64,000 nt of DNA from Neobacillus niacini (GCF_000759675.1 NZ_BAWM01000037.1:1-64000); one strand, 5' to 3'; positions 28,138 to 38,381 are shown, counted from the first letter of the stretch. Translations and numbers: made by a program. Notes: a model not told the origin generated them from the letters alone.

Positions 28138-28184
28138 AGTCGGTTACGAAAGATCTATAACTATCTTTCGTGACCGGCTTTTTA
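28138..28184. terminator. Bidirectional terminator between trpS and yjbA
   Basis: A long stem (AAGTCGGTTACGAAAGAT with ATCTTTCGTGACCGGCTT) is followed by T on the plus strand and TTTTTTT on the minus strand. It touches the yjbA stop codon. Confidence 0.88.
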
Positions 28185-28928
28185 ATTTACTTTAGGTCCG
28201 TGCTCCATTTCCCATAGCTTTTCAAAAAATGGCTGACCCTTTATTAAATTTTCACAAAATGTTTCATGTCGTCTAGACCAACCATATTTCGTTTCCTCAA
28301 ACAACTGCAGCCATGCATTCTCAAAGTTTAATTCCTGAATAGCTAAGTAGCGCTCTGGGCACCATTCAGTAAACCAATAGCGCACTTCTGCTTCGTTCTT
28401 AGATGTATGTAATTGATCAAGTGCCATAAATAACAGCTGTTTTAGCTGACGCTCTTTACGCGTAAGCCCAGTCATCAATTCAGGCTCAGGTGATAAAATA
28501 TGAAAATCCTTATCCACTGAATTCTTTTGAAAATGATATTGTTTTGCCTCATGATTGGCAATCATTTCGTATACTAGCTGCTCTTGTCTCGGAATGAGCC
28601 TGCTTTTTCTAATCGGTATCGAGTATCCGATTGTATCAATTACTAGTATTCCAACTCCATCTGTAACTACAAAGCAATAATCAAGTTGAATTCTTTCGTG
28701 GTTTTTTCTTAAGTATGCCTTTTGAAAAATATCATCTAGAAGCTGTTGAGGTAATTCTGAGAGATCGTTCTCAATATAGTTAAAGAGAATCGGTTCTACT
28801 TTTAACAAAGGAGCTTGGTCTAACAGCTCTACACCGTCATCTTTGCGCCATTCATGAAAGTGGCAGACATTATATCCGTTTTCTTCACCTTCAAACCAAT
28901 TTACCCATACATCATGAAGATACAACAT
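28182..28928 (-). CDS. yjbA: Conserved protein YjbA (DUF3603)
   Basis: A 248-residue soluble protein recognised as YjbA (DUF3603) by [19 protein letters not shown] at the N-terminus and by position beside trpS. It has no obvious catalytic motif. ATG 28928 has GAGGGG at 7 nt; five extra codons upstream are unlikely. The function is unknown. In B. subtilis peptide-transporter operons (app, opp) flank this gene; none are present here. Confidence 0.83.
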   Translation of the reverse strand: MLYLHDVWVNWFEGEENGYNVCHFHEWRKDDGVELLDQAPLLKVEPILFNYIENDLSELPQQLLDDIFQKAYLRKNHERIQLDYCFVVTDGVGILVIDTIGYSIPIRKSRLIPRQEQLVYEMIANHEAKQYHFQKNSVDKDFHILSPEPELMTGLTRKERQLKQLLFMALDQLHTSKNEAEVRYWFTEWCPERYLAIQELNFENAWLQLFEETKYGWSRRHETFCENLIKGQPFFEKLWEMEHGPKVN

Positions 28929-29010
28929 TGTACAACCCCTCACTTCAAGAAACTGTTTGTCAATCAGTATGGGCAGACATAAGTTAATTTATTCCTTAGA
29001 TGGAATGTAT

Positions 29011-29042
29011 AAAAAAAAAGCCTATTTTTTCCGGCTTTTTTT
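29011..29042 (-). terminator. Terminator at the end of yjaZ
   Basis: AAAGCC/GGCTTT stem overlapping the final codons, followed by nine T on the minus strand. Confidence 0.6.
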
Positions 29043-29825
29043 AGTAAAGCTATGCTCAGCATATTTCGATGCAGATAGTGTAAAGGATTGTTTTAGAGAA
29101 TAATGATTATTTTGATAATAATTTTCAACAATTTTAAAACCAGCTGCGTATCCTAGTAATTTGGGTACCCTTCCTGACCCAAATAATAAATCATCGTGTT
29201 TCCTTTCACTTTTTTTTAATTCCAAATGGTCATATAAATATTCGTCCCATAAATTTTTCAATTCAGTGTCTGTATACATGTTACACCAGTCAGCTAAATA
29301 GTTTCTCCCGCAATGAACTAAAACAGTGTATTCTGCAAGCCCTTCTATAATGATTGAATCCAGCAATGTATAATCTTCGAATCTTTTAGTTTGTTTATTT
29401 AACCTGCAAATATGATGGTATTCATGGACAAATAATGCCTCTAACTCTTTCGAGGTTATGCGATTCGAAAGAAATAAAAACATTTTATCCGGGTATGACA
29501 CTCCACCTTTAACTTTTTCTTCTTGTCTGGAAAAAAGACTTCTATCTTGACCGATTGGAAAAAGGTAGATGGGAATATCTGGACCTCCCCATTTCTTTTT
29601 ATAAATCTGAAAAATCCATTCCACTTCTTCCCAAACCAAGTTTTCCTTCATCGATTTGAAAATTTCCTTGGTCATTCTAGATGCTCGATACATTCCAAAA
29701 TCAGTTAATTGATTATATATTTTGGGAGCACTAAGCCCCTTGAAATCAGGGAGCAGCTTTTCGCATATTTTTGTTGGACGATCAAACTCCTCCTCCAGCC
29801 ATTTATCCGTTCGAATGATGCCCAT
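29022..29825 (-). CDS. yjaZ: DUF2268 putative zinc protease YjaZ
   Basis: A 267-residue protein with the metalloprotease motif FVHEYHHICRL (HExxH, about residue 149) and the downstream Glu in IIEGLAEYTVLV (about 178), which fits gluzincin-like DUF2268 proteins. There is no signal peptide. B. subtilis yjaZ has the same place beside fabF. The substrate is unknown. Its upstream region is the 52-bp repeat array. Confidence 0.85.
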   Translation of the reverse strand: MGIIRTDKWLEEEFDRPTKICEKLLPDFKGLSAPKIYNQLTDFGMYRASRMTKEIFKSMKENLVWEEVEWIFQIYKKKWGGPDIPIYLFPIGQDRSLFSRQEEKVKGGVSYPDKMFLFLSNRITSKELEALFVHEYHHICRLNKQTKRFEDYTLLDSIIIEGLAEYTVLVHCGRNYLADWCNMYTDTELKNLWDEYLYDHLELKKSERKHDDLLFGSGRVPKLLGYAAGFKIVENYYQNNHYSLKQSFTLSASKYAEHSFTKKSRKK

Positions 29826-29894
29826 TTCCTCACTCCATACTTTATCATTTTGTATAATTTATGAATAATATGAAAAGAGGTTCGGGTTTGGTTT

Positions 29895-30447
29895 TTCCAC
29901 TATAAAGAAGGCTATGAGTGACCGTAATCTTGTTGAATTTCAAAAAGTGGTCACTCATAAAGGCTATGAGTGACCGTAATCTTGTTTAAATTTAAAAAGT
30001 GGTCACTCATGAAGGCTATGAGTGACCGTAATCTTGTTGAAATTTAAAAAGTGGTTACTCATGAAGGTTATGAGTGACCGTAATCTTGTTTAAATTTAAA
30101 AAGTGGTCACTCATAAAGGCTATGAGTGACCGTAATCTTGTTTAAATTTAAAAAGTGGTCACTCATAAAGGCTATGAGTGACCGTAATCTTGTTTAAATT
30201 TAAAAAGTGGTCACTCATGAAGGTTATGAGTGACCGTAATCTTGTTGAAATTTAAAAAGTGGTCACTCATAAAGGCTATGAGTGACCGTAATCTTGTTTA
30301 AATTTAAAAAGTGGTCACTCATAAAGGCTATGAGTGACCGTAATCTTGTTGGAATAGAAAAACCGGTCACTTATAAAGGCTATGAGTGACCGTAAACTTG
30401 TTGGAATAGAAAAACCGGTCACTTATAAAGGCAATTGGCACTGTAAT
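29895..30447. repeat. Array of 52-bp units with 27-bp palindromes (about ten copies)
   Basis: Units begin (AAGG) at 29908, 29960, 30012, 30064, 30116, 30168, 30220, 30272, 30324 and 30376, an exact 52-bp period, with a degenerate eleventh at 30428. Each junction forms GGTCACTCATA-AAGGC-TATGAGTGACC, an 11-bp perfect stem with a 5-nt loop. The stems are separated by a 25-bp AT-rich linker (GTAATCTTGTTTAAATTT...). The last units use the variant linker TTGTTGGAATAGAAAAACC. The linkers are conserved, so this is not CRISPR. A related array lies at 48541-48717. No function is known to me. Confidence 0.93.
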
Positions 30448-30523
30448 CATACAAAAACAGGGAAAGCCTGTCGGCTATCACTCACGGATTTATCAAATAC
30501 AACCATAAATGTTAACAAAGCCA

Positions 30524-30560
30524 AAAAGAAAAAGCCGACCAGGATCGTTCCTGGTCAAGC
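30524..30560 (-). terminator. Terminator of fabH-fabF
   Basis: GACCAGG and CCTGGTC stem (with GCCG/AAGCC extension) followed by TTTTTCTTTTT on the minus strand. Confidence 0.82.
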
Positions 30561-30563
30561 CAT

Positions 30564-31805
30564 TTATCCTTCATATTTTCTAAATACTATCGTTGCATTG
30601 TGACCGCCAAAGCCCAGCGAGTTACTCATTGCGGCTTTAATTTCTTTTTGACGGGCAGCATTTGGAACATAATCTAAATCACATTCTGGATCTGCTGTTT
30701 CATAATTAATGGTTGGAGGGATAATGCTATCTTTCATAGCAAGTACGGTAAAGATTGCTTCAACACCGCCTGCAGCTCCAAGAAGATGGCCGGTCATTGA
30801 TTTGGTTGAACTTATTGCCAGCTTATATGCATGCACTCCAAAAACTTCCTTAACTGCAAGCGTCTCAAATTTATCGTTATACCCAGTACTAGTTCCATGA
30901 GCATTAATATAATCGATATCTTCAAAATTTAGTCCGGCATCGTTAATGGCCATTTTCATCGCGCGTGCACCGCCCTCACCACCAGGGGCTGGTGCAGTTA
31001 TATGATAAGCATCACCCGTTGCACCGTAGCCAACAATCTCAGCATATATTTTTGCACCGCGGGCTAATGCGTGTTCTAACTCTTCAAGAACAATGATACC
31101 AGCGCCCTCACCGATGACAAATCCATCACGATTTTTATCAAATGGCCTGCTAGCACTTTTCGGATCTGGATTTGTAGAGAGAGCTGTATTCGCACAGAAA
31201 CCAGCTACCGACATTTTCGTGATCGGTGCTTCAGCTCCACCTGTAATCATCGCATCAGCGTCGCCACGCTGAATTACTTTAAAAGCGTCACCAATTGAAT
31301 TAGTTCCTGTTGCACATGCTGTTACTGTACAAGAGTTAAATCCTTTTGCTCCAAGAGTAATGGAAACTTGACCAGTTGCCATATCAGGAATCAGCATAGG
31401 TACAAAGAATGGACTAACCCTGCGGTATCCTCTTTTTTGAAAGATTTCATATTGTTCTTCAAATGTTTCCATTCCGCCAATGCCGGAACCAATCCACACT
31501 CCAACACGATTGGCATTTTCATCAGTAATGGTCAGCTTTGCATCCTCAACAGCCATCAGTGCTGCTGCAACGGCATACTGAGTGAAGCGATCCATTTTTC
31601 TTGCGTCTTTTCTATCCATAAAGGATTCTGGATTAAAGTCGTTAATCTGTGCGGCAACTTTTGCAGGATACTCCTCTGCATTCACTCTTGTTAAAGGTCC
31701 AATGCCAGATTTCCCTTCAATAATCCCTTTCCATGTCGTTTCAACATCGTTTCCAAGCGGGGTAACCGCTCCTACACCTGTAACCACTACTCTACGCTTT
31801 TTCAT
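30564..31805 (-). CDS. fabF: Beta-ketoacyl-ACP synthase II
   Basis: A 413-residue condensing enzyme that elongates acyl-ACP with malonyl-ACP. The catalytic Cys is in [12 protein letters not shown], and the two His are in [11 protein letters not shown] and [17 protein letters not shown] 31805 ([18 protein letters not shown]) has AGGAG at 9 nt; the ATG 9 nt upstream abuts the AGGAG. It is the second gene after fabH, with a 51-nt gap, under the upstream FapR site. Confidence 0.97.
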   Translation of the reverse strand: MKKRRVVVTGVGAVTPLGNDVETTWKGIIEGKSGIGPLTRVNAEEYPAKVAAQINDFNPESFMDRKDARKMDRFTQYAVAAALMAVEDAKLTITDENANRVGVWIGSGIGGMETFEEQYEIFQKRGYRRVSPFFVPMLIPDMATGQVSITLGAKGFNSCTVTACATGTNSIGDAFKVIQRGDADAMITGGAEAPITKMSVAGFCANTALSTNPDPKSASRPFDKNRDGFVIGEGAGIIVLEELEHALARGAKIYAEIVGYGATGDAYHITAPAPGGEGGARAMKMAINDAGLNFEDIDYINAHGTSTGYNDKFETLAVKEVFGVHAYKLAISSTKSMTGHLLGAAGGVEAIFTVLAMKDSIIPPTINYETADPECDLDYVPNAARQKEIKAAMSNSLGFGGHNATIVFRKYEG

Positions 31806-31856
31806 TTTAGACATCTCCTATCATACAACTTCATTGTATACTAAACTATTTTCCCT

Positions 31857-32789
31857 TTATTTACCCCATCTAATCGCTATGGCGCCCCAAGTTAATCCGC
31901 CGCCAAAACCAACCATAACAATAATATCATCGTCTTTAATTTTCCCAGCCTCTATTTCCTCAACAAGCGAAATCGGAATAGAAGCAGCAGATGTATTTCC
32001 GTATTTATGAACTGTCTTTGACATTTTTTCTACCGGAAGCTCAAGCCTTTGTCTAGAAGCCTCCATAATACGGATATTGGCTTGATGAGGGATAAGGAAA
32101 TCTACATCTTCTTTTGTCAGCCCAGCCTTTTCGAGAACATTAATACAGCTTTCACCCATCTGGCGCACCGCAAACTTAAAGACTTCCCGTCCATTCATGA
32201 TAATATACTCATCTTGATATAAATGCTTAGCACCAGTGCCATCTGCACCCAATTCAAAGGATAGAATCCCTCTATTTTCAGATACTTCTCCAACGATAAC
32301 TGCACCCGCACCGTCTCCAAATAGGACTGCAGTGTTTCGATCATTCCAGTCGGTTGCCTTTGAAAGTTTTTCAACACCCACTACCAAAACATGCTTGTAA
32401 ACTCCAGCTTCAACAAACTGCTTCGCAGTAACGATACCGTACATAAAGCCAGCGCAGGCAGCACTAACGTCCATTGCCGCTGCTTTTTTAGCTCCTAATC
32501 GTTCTTGAAGCATACATGCGACGGAAGGGAATGGTAGATCAGGTGTTACGGTTGCAACCAAAATTAAATCGATTTCTTCGGGAGTGATTCCGGCGTCTTC
32601 AATTGCTTTTTGAGCAGCGGCAAGCCCCATATCAGAAGTCTTAGTATTATCGTCTGCGATACGACGTTCTTCAATCCCTGTTCGTGTTCGAATCCATTCA
32701 TCTGATGTATCCATGATTTTTTCTAAATCTGCATTTGTAACTACCTTTTCAGGTAAATACCTTCCAATTCCAACAATTCCAGCGTTCAA
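31857..32789 (-). CDS. fabH: Beta-ketoacyl-ACP synthase III
   Basis: A 310-residue KAS III that starts fatty acid synthesis by joining acyl-CoA (often branched in Bacillus) to malonyl-ACP. The catalytic triad is Cys in DVSAACAGF, His in IPHQANIRI and Asn in KYGNTSAAS. The C-terminal [11 protein letters not shown] is conserved. It is the first gene of fabH-fabF (fabHA position in B. subtilis), with a FapR operator about 45 bp upstream of the start. Confidence 0.97.
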   Translation of the reverse strand: MNAGIVGIGRYLPEKVVTNADLEKIMDTSDEWIRTRTGIEERRIADDNTKTSDMGLAAAQKAIEDAGITPEEIDLILVATVTPDLPFPSVACMLQERLGAKKAAAMDVSAACAGFMYGIVTAKQFVEAGVYKHVLVVGVEKLSKATDWNDRNTAVLFGDGAGAVIVGEVSENRGILSFELGADGTGAKHLYQDEYIIMNGREVFKFAVRQMGESCINVLEKAGLTKEDVDFLIPHQANIRIMEASRQRLELPVEKMSKTVHKYGNTSAASIPISLVEEIEAGKIKDDDIIVMVGFGGGLTWGAIAIRWGK

Positions 32790-32832
32790 GGAATCATCTC
32801 CTTATATAAATAATCATTTTTATTATCAATTA

Positions 32833-32849
32833 TTATGACTTGGTACTAA
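32833..32849 (-). promoter_or_regulatory. FapR operator upstream of fabH-fabF
   Basis: TTATGACTTGGTACTAA keeps the right half (TGGTACTAA) of the FapR palindrome and matches most of the left. It is placed over the presumed fabH promoter, as in other Bacilli. Confidence 0.75.
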
Positions 32850-32975
32850 TTTTATCAAATGAAAGTATAATTAAGCAACAATTAAATCAACCATACCCCC
32901 ACTTATGTCCATACCATTTGTTCATAAACTTCATATTCTAAATGGAGAAATCATACAAAAAGGAGGGGCTGGACT

Positions 32976-33224
32976 ATGGAAAAGAAAAGACAGGGTCAAA
33001 CACATAGTCAGAATGACCGCTTTTCAAAATTTATGTTTGGTGATCGAAATGGGGCTATGCCACATAATCACAATCACCGTGGGGTACCTAATAATAAACC
33101 ATCAACATTTGATGTAGAATCAATCATAGAAAACATAGTAAAACTGAAGGATTCCTCCCAAAATTTAAAACCATTAATACAAATGGTTTATCCTTATGTA
33201 GAACAATTTTTGAAGAAAAAATAA
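32976..33224 (+). CDS. Small hypothetical protein at the yjzB position
   Basis: An 82-residue product with a polar, His/Asn-rich N-terminal half (MPHNHNHRGVPNN) and a helical C-terminal half (VESIIENIVKLKDSS...VYPYVEQFLKKK). RBS AAAGGAGGGG. It occupies the place of yjzB beside fabH; the competence genes med and comZ that stand next to yjzB in B. subtilis are not here. I do not know a function. Confidence 0.6.
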   Translation: MEKKRQGQTHSQNDRFSKFMFGDRNGAMPHNHNHRGVPNNKPSTFDVESIIENIVKLKDSSQNLKPLIQMVYPYVEQFLKKK

Positions 33225-33252
33225 GCTGCCTTGATAATCGGCAGCTTTTTTC
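33223..33252 (+). terminator. Terminator after the yjzB-position gene
   Basis: AAGCTGCC and GGCAGCTT stem followed by T; it overlaps the stop codon. Confidence 0.82.
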
Positions 33253-33272
33253 TATTAATTACACGGTAAAAA

Positions 33273-34085
33273 TCACCTATTTAAGCGGTGGGCATGGTCT
33301 ATTTGCATAGTCAACGCAACAGATATAGGAACGGTACTATTAACGATTGATTTGGTTAAATCCTCATCCTTTATTTCTTTAATTCGGTCGTTTATGCCTT
33401 GTTTGTTTAATCCAAGGAAGACTGCACATAAATCCCATTGATTATTCTTTCCACTTTGGAGTAGGAATCTTCCCGGCTCCTTGGTTTCGATTATTTCTAT
33501 TATCGATTTCACTGTATCATCAATAAACAGGGCGTCTCCTGTCTCCTCCCGCAGCCCTTTAAATGCATTCTCCCTATTCATATCAGTTAGAATAGAATGT
33601 TGAAACATAAAGGTATCAGGCTGCCACGGTCCAAATATAGTAGGTAAATAGAGCAATTGGATATCTTTATTCTGGGCTCTGGTCCTTTTTATGAAATCAT
33701 CGATAACAACTTCAGCCTTTGATTCAATTACATTTGATAACAATTGGCTTGGAACTAGAATAACAATTTGTTCCCAATGGTTCTTACTTATTAAATTGAT
33801 TAACATATCTTCGTTTAGTAAGTATCCTTCCTTATATCGCATATAAAGGTCGTAAACTGAGAGTACAATCGTCTCGTTTTCGTATGAATCATTTGAAATA
33901 TCCCCTAATGAAATCTCAGTAAAGTTAGCATTTCGTCCGATTTCTAATCTTTTCTCCACTAGAATATCCCCAGTATCCTCTGATTCAATTTGTACTCCCC
34001 TGACCTCAATCCCTTCATCAAGTAATGCTTTGCATATATAAAAATTTACAAAGTCAAATACTCCAACAATAACGACCTTGTCCAT
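33273..34085 (-). CDS. yjaV: NAD(P)-binding Rossmann protein YjaV-like
   Basis: A 270-residue protein that begins KVVIVGVFDFVNFYICKALL, an extended-SDR-like beta-alpha-beta, and continues in a sugar-epimerase-like layout (PTIFGPWQPDTFMFQ near 156, DALFIDDTVKSIIEI near 192). The glycine-rich loop is weak (GVFDFV instead of GxxGxxG) and the YxxxK pair is not evident, so it may bind a cofactor poorly or not at all. Assigned to YjaV by position. The function is unknown. Confidence 0.6.
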   Translation of the reverse strand: MDKVVIVGVFDFVNFYICKALLDEGIEVRGVQIESEDTGDILVEKRLEIGRNANFTEISLGDISNDSYENETIVLSVYDLYMRYKEGYLLNEDMLINLISKNHWEQIVILVPSQLLSNVIESKAEVVIDDFIKRTRAQNKDIQLLYLPTIFGPWQPDTFMFQHSILTDMNRENAFKGLREETGDALFIDDTVKSIIEIIETKEPGRFLLQSGKNNQWDLCAVFLGLNKQGINDRIKEIKDEDLTKSIVNSTVPISVALTMQIDHAHRLNR

Positions 34086-34168
34086 TACTATTCCTGCCTC
34101 CCCATGGTTCTTTAATGAATCCTATGCGGTTTCATTAAGAAATATATCTTTCTAAGGGGAGGATGTAT

Positions 34169-34891
34169 TTATAGCACCTTCTCAAACTGATTGAAAAACT
34201 TTTTCATCATATTTCCAAGCTGCTGCTTTTTTTCTGGAACAATATATGTTGGACTAATTTTGGTATTTGTAAATAATTGTTGCAGCTGTTTTGATTGATT
34301 ATATGATTTACCGCTAAACATAACATGGATAATTTTTATTGGAATATCCCTATCCAATCTAACTTCATCTTCCATATTTTGAAGTTCTTTCTCTAGTGTG
34401 ACTTGGTCCATCTTATAGGCAGTTGATAATTCTCTCATTAACTTTTTATAGAAAAACTTGTGTTCCTTTTCAAGTTCGATATGTTTCTTTAATGAAAGAA
34501 TGGGATTTATTAAAACAACTGACCTTAATTGTCCCTTCATCTTCTCCATTAACCTTATGGCAACAAGAGCTCCCATTCCCTCGGCTATTAGATGAACTTT
34601 ATTATTAAGAATTTCACTTCTTATTACTTGCTGATACAGCCTTTGTGCAAGCTCTACAGCATGATCACTTCCCCAGTTTCGCCCATACAAATTTGAGGAA
34701 AATATAGTATATCCTGATTCTTTCAATTGGTTGATAATGGCCAGTTTACCTTCATTCTGAGTCCAAAAGCATATGCTTTCGTCAACAAAATGCCTTTCAT
34801 CTCCAATTATTAAAATTCCAAAACCTGTGGGCTTTTCCGGGTAATGGATGATATTCCACTGGGTATCCATCTGAAAATTCCGGTTCTCCAT
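34169..34891 (-). CDS. yjaU: Alpha/beta-hydrolase-like protein YjaU, nucleophile Ser apparently missing
   Basis: A 240-residue protein with an alpha/beta-hydrolase layout. VHLIAEGMGALVAIRLM is in the place of the nucleophile elbow, but the usual G-x-S-x-G Ser is Gly (A-E-G-M-G). It may therefore be a non-catalytic homologue. The start MENRNFQMD has AAAGGAG upstream; a longer frame exists without an RBS. By position next to yjaV it corresponds to YjaU. Confidence 0.6.
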   Translation of the reverse strand: MENRNFQMDTQWNIIHYPEKPTGFGILIIGDERHFVDESICFWTQNEGKLAIINQLKESGYTIFSSNLYGRNWGSDHAVELAQRLYQQVIRSEILNNKVHLIAEGMGALVAIRLMEKMKGQLRSVVLINPILSLKKHIELEKEHKFFYKKLMRELSTAYKMDQVTLEKELQNMEDEVRLDRDIPIKIIHVMFSGKSYNQSKQLQQLFTNTKISPTYIVPEKKQQLGNMMKKFFNQFEKVL

Positions 34892-35098
34892 CGCTAAATC
34901 TCCTTTTACATATTTCCTCAAAATATTGTATGTGATTTCACAAGAGATGAAAGGGAATATAGCCTATTGTATCCTCAAGGAACCAGTGTTTTTATCATTA
35001 AAGTGCCGACAAAGGGTGTTTTCAATTTTTGCGTTTATTATTTCAAAAGCATATGGTAATATTATTAGAGATGATAAATAGGGTAGAGGTGAAAGATA

Positions 35099-35284
35099 GT
35101 GCGATATTTTTGGACTTTTTTTTGGGTGTTTGTTTTAGTGCAAATGCTTTCATATGTAGTTAGTTCTATGACAGAAGGTGGAGTTTTCGACTTCAATTCA
35201 GGTGCAATTGTTTCTGTTGGTGTTTTCATTTTGATTGTAATTGCAACGGCAGTACTTCCAAATGAACCTGTAGAGAAACACTAA
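35099..35284 (+). CDS. yjzD: Small membrane protein YjzD (DUF2929)
   Basis: A 61-residue protein with two hydrophobic segments (FWTFFWVFVLVQMLSYVVS and AIVSVGVFILIVIATAVLP), the DUF2929/YjzD pattern. It starts at GTG after AGAGGTGAAAG. It is convergent with clpB across a shared terminator. In B. subtilis yjzD lies between yjzC and yjaU; here clpB is inserted between yjzD and yjzC. Confidence 0.85.
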   Translation: MRYFWTFFWVFVLVQMLSYVVSSMTEGGVFDFNSGAIVSVGVFILIVIATAVLPNEPVEKH

Positions 35285-35295
35285 ATAGAATTAAG

Positions 35296-35326
35296 AAAGG
35301 TCATCCATAAACTGGATGACCTTTTT
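35296..35326. terminator. Bidirectional terminator between yjzD and clpB
   Basis: AAAGGTCATCCA and TGGATGACCTTT form a 12-bp stem with a 5-nt loop, followed by T on both strands. Confidence 0.9.
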
Positions 35327-35333
35327 AATTACC

Positions 35334-37928
35334 TTAACCAATAGAGATTGTTAATTCTCCATTTTCAGTTGTAACGCTTATAACAGAGTGATTGTGAACT
35401 TTTCCTCCAATGATGGCCCTTGCAAGTTTTGTCTCTATATTTCGTTGGATAAACCTCTTTAATGGTCTTGCACCATAAATAGGGTTGAAGCCATTTACAG
35501 CGATGAACTCTTTCGCACTGTCCGTAATTGTTACTTCAATATCCTGTTCCCTTAGTCTACTTTGAAGTTCCTTCATCATTTTGACTACAATATCTTTTAT
35601 TTCTGTTAACGATAAAGGTTTAAATAGAATCGTTTCATCTATCCTATTTAAAAATTCAGGTCGGAAATGACTCTTTAGTTGTCCAAGAACCTTTTCCCTC
35701 GTCGCCTCTGAAATTTCAACTTCATTTTCATTTCGTTCCAGCAAGAAATGAGAGCCAATATTGGAGGTCATGATAATGACTGTATTTTTAAAATCTACTA
35801 TTCGTCCTTGTGTATCTGTAATTCTTCCATCATCAAGTGCCTGCAAGAGAATATTAAATACCTCTGGATGGGCTTTTTCAATTTCATCCATCAGAATAAC
35901 GGAATAAGGTCTTCTTCTGACGGCTTCAGTTAGTTGTCCACCTTCTTCATAACCCACATAACCTGGAGGTGCTCCAATCAGCCTAGAAACAGCGTGTTTT
36001 TCCATATATTCCGACATATCGATGCGAATCATTTGCTCTTCACTATCAAATAATGCCTCTGCCAGCGCTTTAGCTAGTTCTGTCTTTCCTACCCCTGTTG
36101 GTCCTAAGAAGAGGAATGATCCTATTGGTCTGTTCGGGTCCTTAATCCCAGCACGTGCCCGTAAAACAGCATCTGCAACTAATTGTACCGCTTCATTTTG
36201 CCCGATTACCCGTTCATGTAATATGGTTTCTAATCGCAGGAGTTTTTCCCGTTCACCTTCAACCAACTTAGAAAGAGGAATTCCTGTCCACCTTGAAACA
36301 ATATTCGATATCTCTTCTCCGGTAACTTCCTCGCGAAGTAACCGTTCATTATTCAATGTGGCTGATTCAAGCTCCATCAATTCTTTTTCTGCCAATGGAA
36401 TCTGACCATGACGAAGCTCTGCAGCACGGTTTAAATCGTATTTATCCTCTGCCTGCTGTAACTCTCTTCGCAGTTTCTCAAGTTGTTCCCTTTTCTCCTG
36501 CAATTTTTGTATTCCTTGTTTTTCATGCAGCCAAATAGCCTTCAAACTATTTGCTTGATCTTTTAACTCAGCAAGCTCCTTTAGAAGTGACTCAAGCCTT
36601 TTTTTACTAGCGTCATCCTGCTCTTTTCTCAAGGCTGCTTCTTCTATTTCCAGCTGCATCACTCTACGTGTAACCTCATCAAGCTCTGTCGGCATGGAGT
36701 CAATTTCAGTTCGAATAAGTGCACATGCTTCATCCACTAGATCAATTGCTTTGTCTGGCAGGAAGCGATCGGTTATATACCGATCAGATAATGTTGCTGC
36801 TGCCACGAGAGCATGATCATGTATTTTTACCCCATGATGAACCTCAAATCTTTCTTTTAAACCACGCAATATGGAAATCGTGTCCTCTACATTAGGTTCT
36901 TGAACAAGGACTTGCTGAAATCTACGTTCCAGTGCAGGATCTTTTTCAATATATTTACGATGTTCATCAAGGGTTGTAGCCCCAATACAATGAAGCTCCC
37001 CACGAGCCAGCATTGGTTTTAACATATTCCCTGCATCCATAGCTCCGTCTGTTTTTCCTGCTCCTACAATCGTGTGAAGCTCATCAATGAATAACAAAAT
37101 CTGTCCTTCACTTTTTTTCACTTCGTTCAATACAGCTTTTAATCTTTCTTCGAATTCACCTCTGAACTTAGCCCCTGCAATTAACGCACTCATGTCTAAT
37201 GAGAAAATGGTTTTTTCTTTTAAACCCTCTGGAACGTCTTTCCTTACAATACGCTGGGCCAGCCCCTCAACAATCGCTGTTTTCCCTACGCCCGGTTCAC
37301 CAATTAATACAGGATTATTTTTAGTCTTTCTAGATAATATTCTAATGACATGACGGATTTCTGCATCCCTTCCAATGACAGGGTCGAGTTTGCCTGCTTT
37401 CACTTCGGCTACAAGGTCTCTCCCATATTTATTAAGTGCATCATAAACAGCTTCAGGATTTTGTGATGTCACTCTTTGGTTCCCCCTAATTTCCTTAATT
37501 GCGGACAAAATATATTCCGCGGTTTTTCCATTTGACCTTAATATCTTCTGCATTTCAGAATCTTTCGTATAGGAAGCAGCTAATAAAATATGTTCAATTG
37601 AAATAAAGTCATCAGAAAATTTGGATGCAAATTCCTCAGCACTTACAAAAAGTCGTTGCAGCTTGGATGTGATATATAACTTCCCATGCTCAGCACCGCT
37701 TCCTGTAACTTGCGGCTTTTTATCTAGGGCTGACTGTAATGCTTTTTCAACACTTTCCGTTCGGATATCGGCTTTTTCTAAAATAGCTTTTAATAAACTC
37801 TCCTCCTGACGAAGAAGTGTTAAAAATAAATGGAGTTCGTCTACCTCTTGATGGTTGCTTTTTATTACTAATGACTGTGCATCCAAAATACCCTTTTGCA
37901 TTCGCTCTGTCATTCGATTTAAATCCAT
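35334..37928 (-). CDS. clpB: ATP-dependent disaggregase ClpB
   Basis: An 864-residue Hsp100. The N-domain (1-150) is complete. AAA-1 has [15 protein letters not shown] and a Walker [11 protein letters not shown]. The coiled-coil middle domain (about 410-530, rich in Glu, Lys and Leu) separates it from AAA-2 with [15 protein letters not shown] and [11 protein letters not shown]. It rescues aggregated proteins with DnaK. There is no ClpP-docking IGF loop. A CtsR box lies at the start, so it is a class III heat-shock gene. Confidence 0.96.
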   Translation of the reverse strand: MDLNRMTERMQKGILDAQSLVIKSNHQEVDELHLFLTLLRQEESLLKAILEKADIRTESVEKALQSALDKKPQVTGSGAEHGKLYITSKLQRLFVSAEEFASKFSDDFISIEHILLAASYTKDSEMQKILRSNGKTAEYILSAIKEIRGNQRVTSQNPEAVYDALNKYGRDLVAEVKAGKLDPVIGRDAEIRHVIRILSRKTKNNPVLIGEPGVGKTAIVEGLAQRIVRKDVPEGLKEKTIFSLDMSALIAGAKFRGEFEERLKAVLNEVKKSEGQILLFIDELHTIVGAGKTDGAMDAGNMLKPMLARGELHCIGATTLDEHRKYIEKDPALERRFQQVLVQEPNVEDTISILRGLKERFEVHHGVKIHDHALVAAATLSDRYITDRFLPDKAIDLVDEACALIRTEIDSMPTELDEVTRRVMQLEIEEAALRKEQDDASKKRLESLLKELAELKDQANSLKAIWLHEKQGIQKLQEKREQLEKLRRELQQAEDKYDLNRAAELRHGQIPLAEKELMELESATLNNERLLREEVTGEEISNIVSRWTGIPLSKLVEGEREKLLRLETILHERVIGQNEAVQLVADAVLRARAGIKDPNRPIGSFLFLGPTGVGKTELAKALAEALFDSEEQMIRIDMSEYMEKHAVSRLIGAPPGYVGYEEGGQLTEAVRRRPYSVILMDEIEKAHPEVFNILLQALDDGRITDTQGRIVDFKNTVIIMTSNIGSHFLLERNENEVEISEATREKVLGQLKSHFRPEFLNRIDETILFKPLSLTEIKDIVVKMMKELQSRLREQDIEVTITDSAKEFIAVNGFNPIYGARPLKRFIQRNIETKLARAIIGGKVHNHSVISVTTENGELTISIG

Positions 37929-37939
37929 ATTCCCACCCC

Positions 37940-37956
37940 TTTGACCTTTTTTGACC
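37940..37956 (-). promoter_or_regulatory. CtsR operator of clpB
   Basis: On the minus strand GGTCAAA-AAA-GGTCAAA is a perfect CtsR heptad direct repeat with 3-bp spacing, 12 bp upstream of the start codon. Confidence 0.92.
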
Positions 37957-37997
37957 TATTTGATTCTATTATATACGAGTATGTAAACAAATATAAA

Positions 37998-38026
37998 ATA
38001 AAAGCCATCCAAGGGGATGACTTTTT
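37998..38026 (-). terminator. Terminator of yjzC
   Basis: AAGTCATCC and GGATGGCTT pair, followed by TTATTTT on the minus strand. Confidence 0.7.
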
Positions 38027-38034
38027 CGAATGAT

Positions 38035-38214
38035 TTAAGGTTTACGCTGGTAAGTCCAAATGCGTTCGTCATTTGACGTTTCAGGAAAGGTGTCTCCTGC
38101 TTTTAGCCTTATCTTCTTTGGCTTATTTACATTATCACCTGTATCGCCGACTTCTATATATACACCATTATTTGGTGCCTTTTGTCCTGATCTAAACTGA
38201 CGATTTTGCCCCAT
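38035..38214 (-). CDS. yjzC: YjzC-family small protein
   Basis: A 59-residue soluble protein beginning MGQNRQFRSGQKAPNNG and containing KKIRLKAGDTFPETSN. This is the YjzC family of short Bacillus proteins. RBS AGGAGGG upstream of ATG. The function is unknown. It marks the edge of the conserved backbone before the Fnr/molybdenum module. Confidence 0.85.
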   Translation of the reverse strand: MGQNRQFRSGQKAPNNGVYIEVGDTGDNVNKPKKIRLKAGDTFPETSNDERIWTYQRKP

Positions 38215-38351
38215 TTTTGTCCCTCCTTTTCATGTACATCATTATTATTTCCATTTAATCTAGGGTCATTAAAGGAATAATTATGAAATTATACCAGCAT
38301 TTCAATCAGGAGGATTATTTTTGACGATTGTATGAATTTATGCCACAATTA

Positions 38352-38381
38352 TTGATATATATGCTTTGTTAACAATATAAT
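38352..38381 (+). promoter_or_regulatory. Possible SigA promoter of fnr
   Basis: TTGATA (38352-38357) and TATAAT (38376-38381) are 18 bp apart, about 95 bp before the fnr start. Confidence 0.45.

Noticed and set aside
29895..30447. CRISPR array
   Set aside because: Both palindrome and linker are conserved in each unit, so there are no unique spacers, and no cas gene is nearby.
30382..30603. Plus-strand reading frame at the end of the repeat array
   Set aside because: It runs across the degenerate repeats, the fabF terminator and into the fabF 3' end on the opposite strand; no RBS or family similarity.
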